This document shows, piece by piece, positions 61,533 to 64,000 of a stretch of DNA of 64,000 nt; positions within the stretch are counted from its first letter, which is position 1; the number at the start of each line of letters is the position of its first letter. Location of the stretch: positions 1 through 64,000 of the forward strand of contig JAUXVD010000011.1 of assembly GCA_030684575.1 (NCBI GenBank), given 5' to 3'. Both the position numbers and the translations under genes were made by a program. The notes beneath the pieces were generated by a model. That model saw only the letters and a program-made list of their open reading frames with translations, was not told the origin of the DNA and did no database searches. Source of the stretch: Nitrospirota bacterium (GTDB taxonomy: Bacteria; Nitrospirota; Nitrospiria; Nitrospirales; Nitrospiraceae).

Positions 61533-62810
61533 TTACATCCCTCTGGTACGAGAGGAGCCCTTCTGTCCGCCGCTCCCGAATCCAGGAGGTAAATCGCTAC
61601 CACCCTTTTCGCCTTTAGACCGCTCGATCCCGACAATGACCTGCGTGCTTTCAGCCAACACCTCCGACATGATCTCCGTGGCCACCCCGTCAGAAATACC
61701 GGTCTGCACGACAATGGATTCGAGCTCCCCCGCAGGCCCCTGCGTCCACACCTTGCGAGTCGGCGGCATCCCCCCTCTGCCGGCTCCGACTGAGAACTCT
61801 GCGCCTTTCGCCTTCGCAGGCTTACCCCCCTGCCCTGGACGATCTGCCTGGCCCACAGTCGGAGGGGTGAATCTCAACGCGGCATTAGGCACTTTGAGCA
61901 CAGAGTCTCTTTGTGCGACCACGATGGAGACATTCGCAGTCATCCCCGGTTTCAGACGGAGATCTTGATTGTCCACCGCCACGACCACGTTGTAGGTCAC
62001 GACATTCTGCACATTGATCGGGGCAAGGCGAACCTGACGAATCGTGCCGGAAAATTGATACCCCGGATAGGCATCGACCGTGAAAGTCGCCTCTTTCCCT
62101 TCGGCAATCCCTCCGATATCCGACTCGCTGACGTTGGTATCGACTTGCATCTTCGTGAGGTCCAGCGCGATTAAGAACAGATTGGGTGTAGCAAAACTCG
62201 CCGCAATCGTTTGACCGACTTCCACATTTCTGGCCACCACGATCCCGTTTACCGGCGACCGGATCACGGTATATTTCAATTCCAACTCAGCTGAATTCAG
62301 CACCGCCTCAGCCTGTTTTACTTGCGCCCCTGCCACATTGACCTGCGCTTCAGCCCCCTGGAAATTTGTTGCCGCAACGTCGACGTCGTTCTCAGAGACG
62401 AACTGTTGTGCCACCAAAGATTTCACCCGATCGAGTTCTCGCTTGCGTTGCGCCAAATCGGTCTTAGCTCTTGCGACATTCGCTTTCGACATCTCAAGAT
62501 TGCTAGAGGCCTGATCGCGACGGGCTCTGAAGGGCTCCGGATCGATCAGTGCGACGATGTCGCCCGCTTTGACCACCGAATTGAAGTCGGCATGCAGGCT
62601 CTTGATCATGCCGGAGACCTGCGTCCCGACCTGAACAGAGACGACCGGATTGATCGTTCCCGTTGCGGTTACCAGGGAAATCACCGGTCCTCGCTCAACC
62701 ATGGCGGTCCGGTAGCGAACCGGGACTTTGCGCTCCCCGTTGAAGAAGACATACCCTCCGATGACTAAGCCGATAGCCAGAACCCCAATAATCAGTACAG
62801 CACGACGCAT
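61533..62810 (-). CDS. MacA-type membrane fusion protein
   Basis: 425 residues from ATG at 62810; GTG at 62834 is an alternative. One N-terminal anchor (~3-22), a lipoyl-like entry (VERGPVISLVTATGTINPV), a long coiled coil (~85-180, SNLEMSKANVARAKTDLAQR), RSPVNGIVVARNVEVGQT and a beta-barrel (ATFTVDAYPGYQFSG). The last third adds a Gly/Pro-rich segment with QGGKPAKAKG. Links the exporter to an outer-membrane channel. Confidence 0.9.
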   Translation of the reverse strand: MRRAVLIIGVLAIGLVIGGYVFFNGERKVPVRYRTAMVERGPVISLVTATGTINPVVSVQVGTQVSGMIKSLHADFNSVVKAGDIVALIDPEPFRARRDQASSNLEMSKANVARAKTDLAQRKRELDRVKSLVAQQFVSENDVDVAATNFQGAEAQVNVAGAQVKQAEAVLNSAELELKYTVIRSPVNGIVVARNVEVGQTIAASFATPNLFLIALDLTKMQVDTNVSESDIGGIAEGKEATFTVDAYPGYQFSGTIRQVRLAPINVQNVVTYNVVVAVDNQDLRLKPGMTANVSIVVAQRDSVLKVPNAALRFTPPTVGQADRPGQGGKPAKAKGAEFSVGAGRGGMPPTRKVWTQGPAGELESIVVQTGISDGVATEIMSEVLAESTQVIVGIERSKGEKGGSDLPPGFGSGGQKGSSRTRGM

Positions 62811-62902
62811 CGACTTCTTCTCCAATTCCCTCACCTATGTAGATGGCATTGTATCAACAAGACGAGGGGGAATCACCTGCCAGAACGGTCCCTCTCCGTG
62901 CA

Positions 62903-62943
62903 GAAAAAGAAACAGGCCGTCCACCAATGAGGCGGACGGCCTG
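62903..62943 (-). terminator. intrinsic terminator of the HhH lipoprotein gene
   Basis: CAGGCCGTCC and GGACGGCCTG form a perfect 10-bp stem with an 11-base loop. On the minus strand it is followed by TTTCTTTTTC. It lies 26 bases beyond the stop of the lipoprotein gene and upstream of the MacA-like gene. Confidence 0.85.
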
Positions 62944-62968
62944 GCAATTTGAGTCGCAAGGACTCCGA

Positions 62969-63673
62969 TTAAGGACTGACGCTGATGCGATCCTTGATCA
63001 TATCGAACGTTTCCTTGGGCATGACGTTTTTCGCGACTAACTCACCCTTCACCCGATACGGACGATTCGTCACAATCCTGTCCGCCACATCTTTGGAGAG
63101 ACCAAGTACAAGCACCATGTCGCCGACAGATGCCTTATTGACGTTCATGGAAGAAGCCATGGCCTGCGGCGCGTTCACCGCCGGGGGAACAGGGGAGGCT
63201 ACGGAAGGGGCGCTCGGGGACGGCACGGCATGCGAGAGGCCTCCCGCCACAGAACGGGACTGATCTTTGAGCTCTTTCTGATAGCGGGCCACCAGAGCCT
63301 TGAGCGTATCGTTGTGCCGCTTCACATCCTCGTATTCATGACGCACCGCCTTGTTCTGCAAGGCCAGTTGCTTCGCGCGATCTTCAAGTTCTTTGGTCCG
63401 GCCCTCGACACTTCCACGCTCCTTGTCACGGCCATGCTGAATTCGCTCAAGCTCATCATGCGCAACCTGCGCTTCGTTCCCGAACTTCACATTGAGATCC
63501 TTGAGCGTCTTGACCTGCTGTTCCAACGCATTCTTCTGCGACCTAGTCCGCTCCAACTCCGACTTCGCCGTATCAACATCGACCATCGCCTCTTCATATT
63601 TCTTTTGACTGACACAGCCGACCATTGCGACTGCGCCGACCATCACCACCACCGTCATCCATCCTGACTTCAT
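62969..63673 (-). CDS. coiled-coil lipoprotein with C-terminal helix-hairpin-helix-like domain
   Basis: 234 residues from ATG at 63673, five bases after GGGGAGG. Lipobox VAMVGC, then a coiled coil (~25-135, DTAKSELERTRSQKNALEQQ). A Pro/Ser/Ala linker (~145-170) leads to NVNKASVGDMVLVLGLSKDVADRIV, the pattern of the ComEA-type helix-hairpin-helix. An envelope-anchored DNA-binding protein is possible; a purely structural role is equally plausible. Confidence 0.8.
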   Translation of the reverse strand: MKSGWMTVVVMVGAVAMVGCVSQKKYEEAMVDVDTAKSELERTRSQKNALEQQVKTLKDLNVKFGNEAQVAHDELERIQHGRDKERGSVEGRTKELEDRAKQLALQNKAVRHEYEDVKRHNDTLKALVARYQKELKDQSRSVAGGLSHAVPSPSAPSVASPVPPAVNAPQAMASSMNVNKASVGDMVLVLGLSKDVADRIVTNRPYRVKGELVAKNVMPKETFDMIKDRISVSP

Positions 63674-63957
63674 ACGAACCTCCCCTTCCACTGAGCATGG
63701 TATCGATAACAGATGTCGGCCAGCGCGCCTTATCCCTCAGACCTGTGGCATATGCAGCGCGCGATGCCTCAACTACGTACAATGTCTGTGTATGCCAAGC
63801 CTCTCACTTTGTCAACAGATTAACGGATCCACCGTCACGGCACCTCATCGAGAACCATCTGCGACGATTCATCGACCTGCTTGACGGACCGGCGCCACTT
63901 TGTGAATATGCCTAAGGTTCACCGTCAATCCCGTAACCTGTCTCAGAAAGACGATTC
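63674..63957. other. divergent intergenic region
   Basis: No supported gene. It should carry the promoters of the lipoprotein (minus) and of any gene beginning at 63958 (plus). I cannot point to consensus hexamers with confidence. Confidence 0.4.
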
Positions 63958-64000
63958 ATGAACGAATGGGGTCCTGGGCTCGCGACGATTTTGGGTATCG
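63958..64000 (+). CDS. possible start of a further gene, cut by window end
   Basis: ATG at 63958 opens a frame MNEWGPGLATILGI that runs off the window. No strong ribosome site. Too short to name. Confidence 0.25.
   Translation, partial: MNEWGPGLATILGI

Overview
The window looks like a chromosomal segment of a Gram-negative, fairly GC-rich bacterium. The style and gene mix suggest Nitrospira (phylum Nitrospirota). This is an inference from overall gene content (rplU-rpmA-obgE-proB-nadD-rsfS and gapA-pgk-tpiA-secG blocks, Lpt/Lol-type envelope genes, a cellulose-synthase-like locus, many YVTN, HD-GYP and sigma54 proteins) and not from a marker gene. I see no rRNA, tRNA, CRISPR array, transposase, integrase or prophage.

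Layout. (1) 1-5.4 kb, minus strand: the 5' part of a YVTN beta-propeller lipoprotein gene, a decayed 3' half-copy of a glycosyltransferase gene, then a tight operon radical SAM/SPASM - DUF547 lipoprotein - ferritin-like diiron protein - family 2 glycosyltransferase. (2) 5.6-11.2 kb: small secreted proteins, a TVP38 membrane protein / MerA-like flavoprotein / DUF3047 operon, an EF-hand protein and a molybdopterin oxidoreductase. (3) 11.2-14.6 kb: ydbH-ynbE-ydbL, an envelope phospholipid-transport operon. (4) 14.7-19.9 kb: the most striking locus, a single polypeptide joining a BcsZ-like GH8 glucanase, a BcsA-like synthase and two PilZ domains, followed by a TPR/beta-barrel BcsC-like exporter, with no bcsB. 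(5) 19.9-26.3 kb: dipeptide epimerase, a beta-hydroxyacid-dehydrogenase-type enzyme, a pilin, small secreted proteins and a beta-helix protein. (6) 26.5-36.2 kb: coaE, trxB, thiI, queG, a sigma54 activator, an AT-richer patch with one unknown membrane protein, and an indoleamine-dioxygenase-family gene. Five copies of a ~122-bp palindromic element are scattered here. (7) 36.2-42.3 kb: mutS2, then gapA-pgk-tpiA-secG behind a near-consensus sigma70 promoter. (8) 42.5-50.7 kb: ilvE, a PilZ protein, the ribosome-assembly/NAD/proline block, a LapA-LapB fusion and bioB. (9) 50.7-57.5 kb: a FtsX-type ABC exporter whose permease and ATPase genes are separated by a class 1A-type pyrD and a LuxR-type regulator, comF, an FmdB-type protein, and an orphan mraZ behind a small HTH gene. 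(10) 57.5-64 kb: RusA-like nuclease, HD-GYP protein, MacAB-type exporter, a coiled-coil/HhH lipoprotein with a textbook terminator, and the possible start of one more gene.

Themes: envelope and surface biology dominates (YdbH/YnbE/YdbL, LapAB, MacAB, FtsX exporter, polysaccharide synthase, pilin). Cyclic-di-GMP signalling recurs: the tandem PilZ domains of the synthase, a stand-alone PilZ protein and an HD-GYP protein could form one control circuit for a matrix polysaccharide. The best candidates for something undescribed are the GH8-synthase-PilZ-PilZ fusion locus, the radical SAM/DUF547/diiron/glycosyltransferase operon and the palindromic repeat family.
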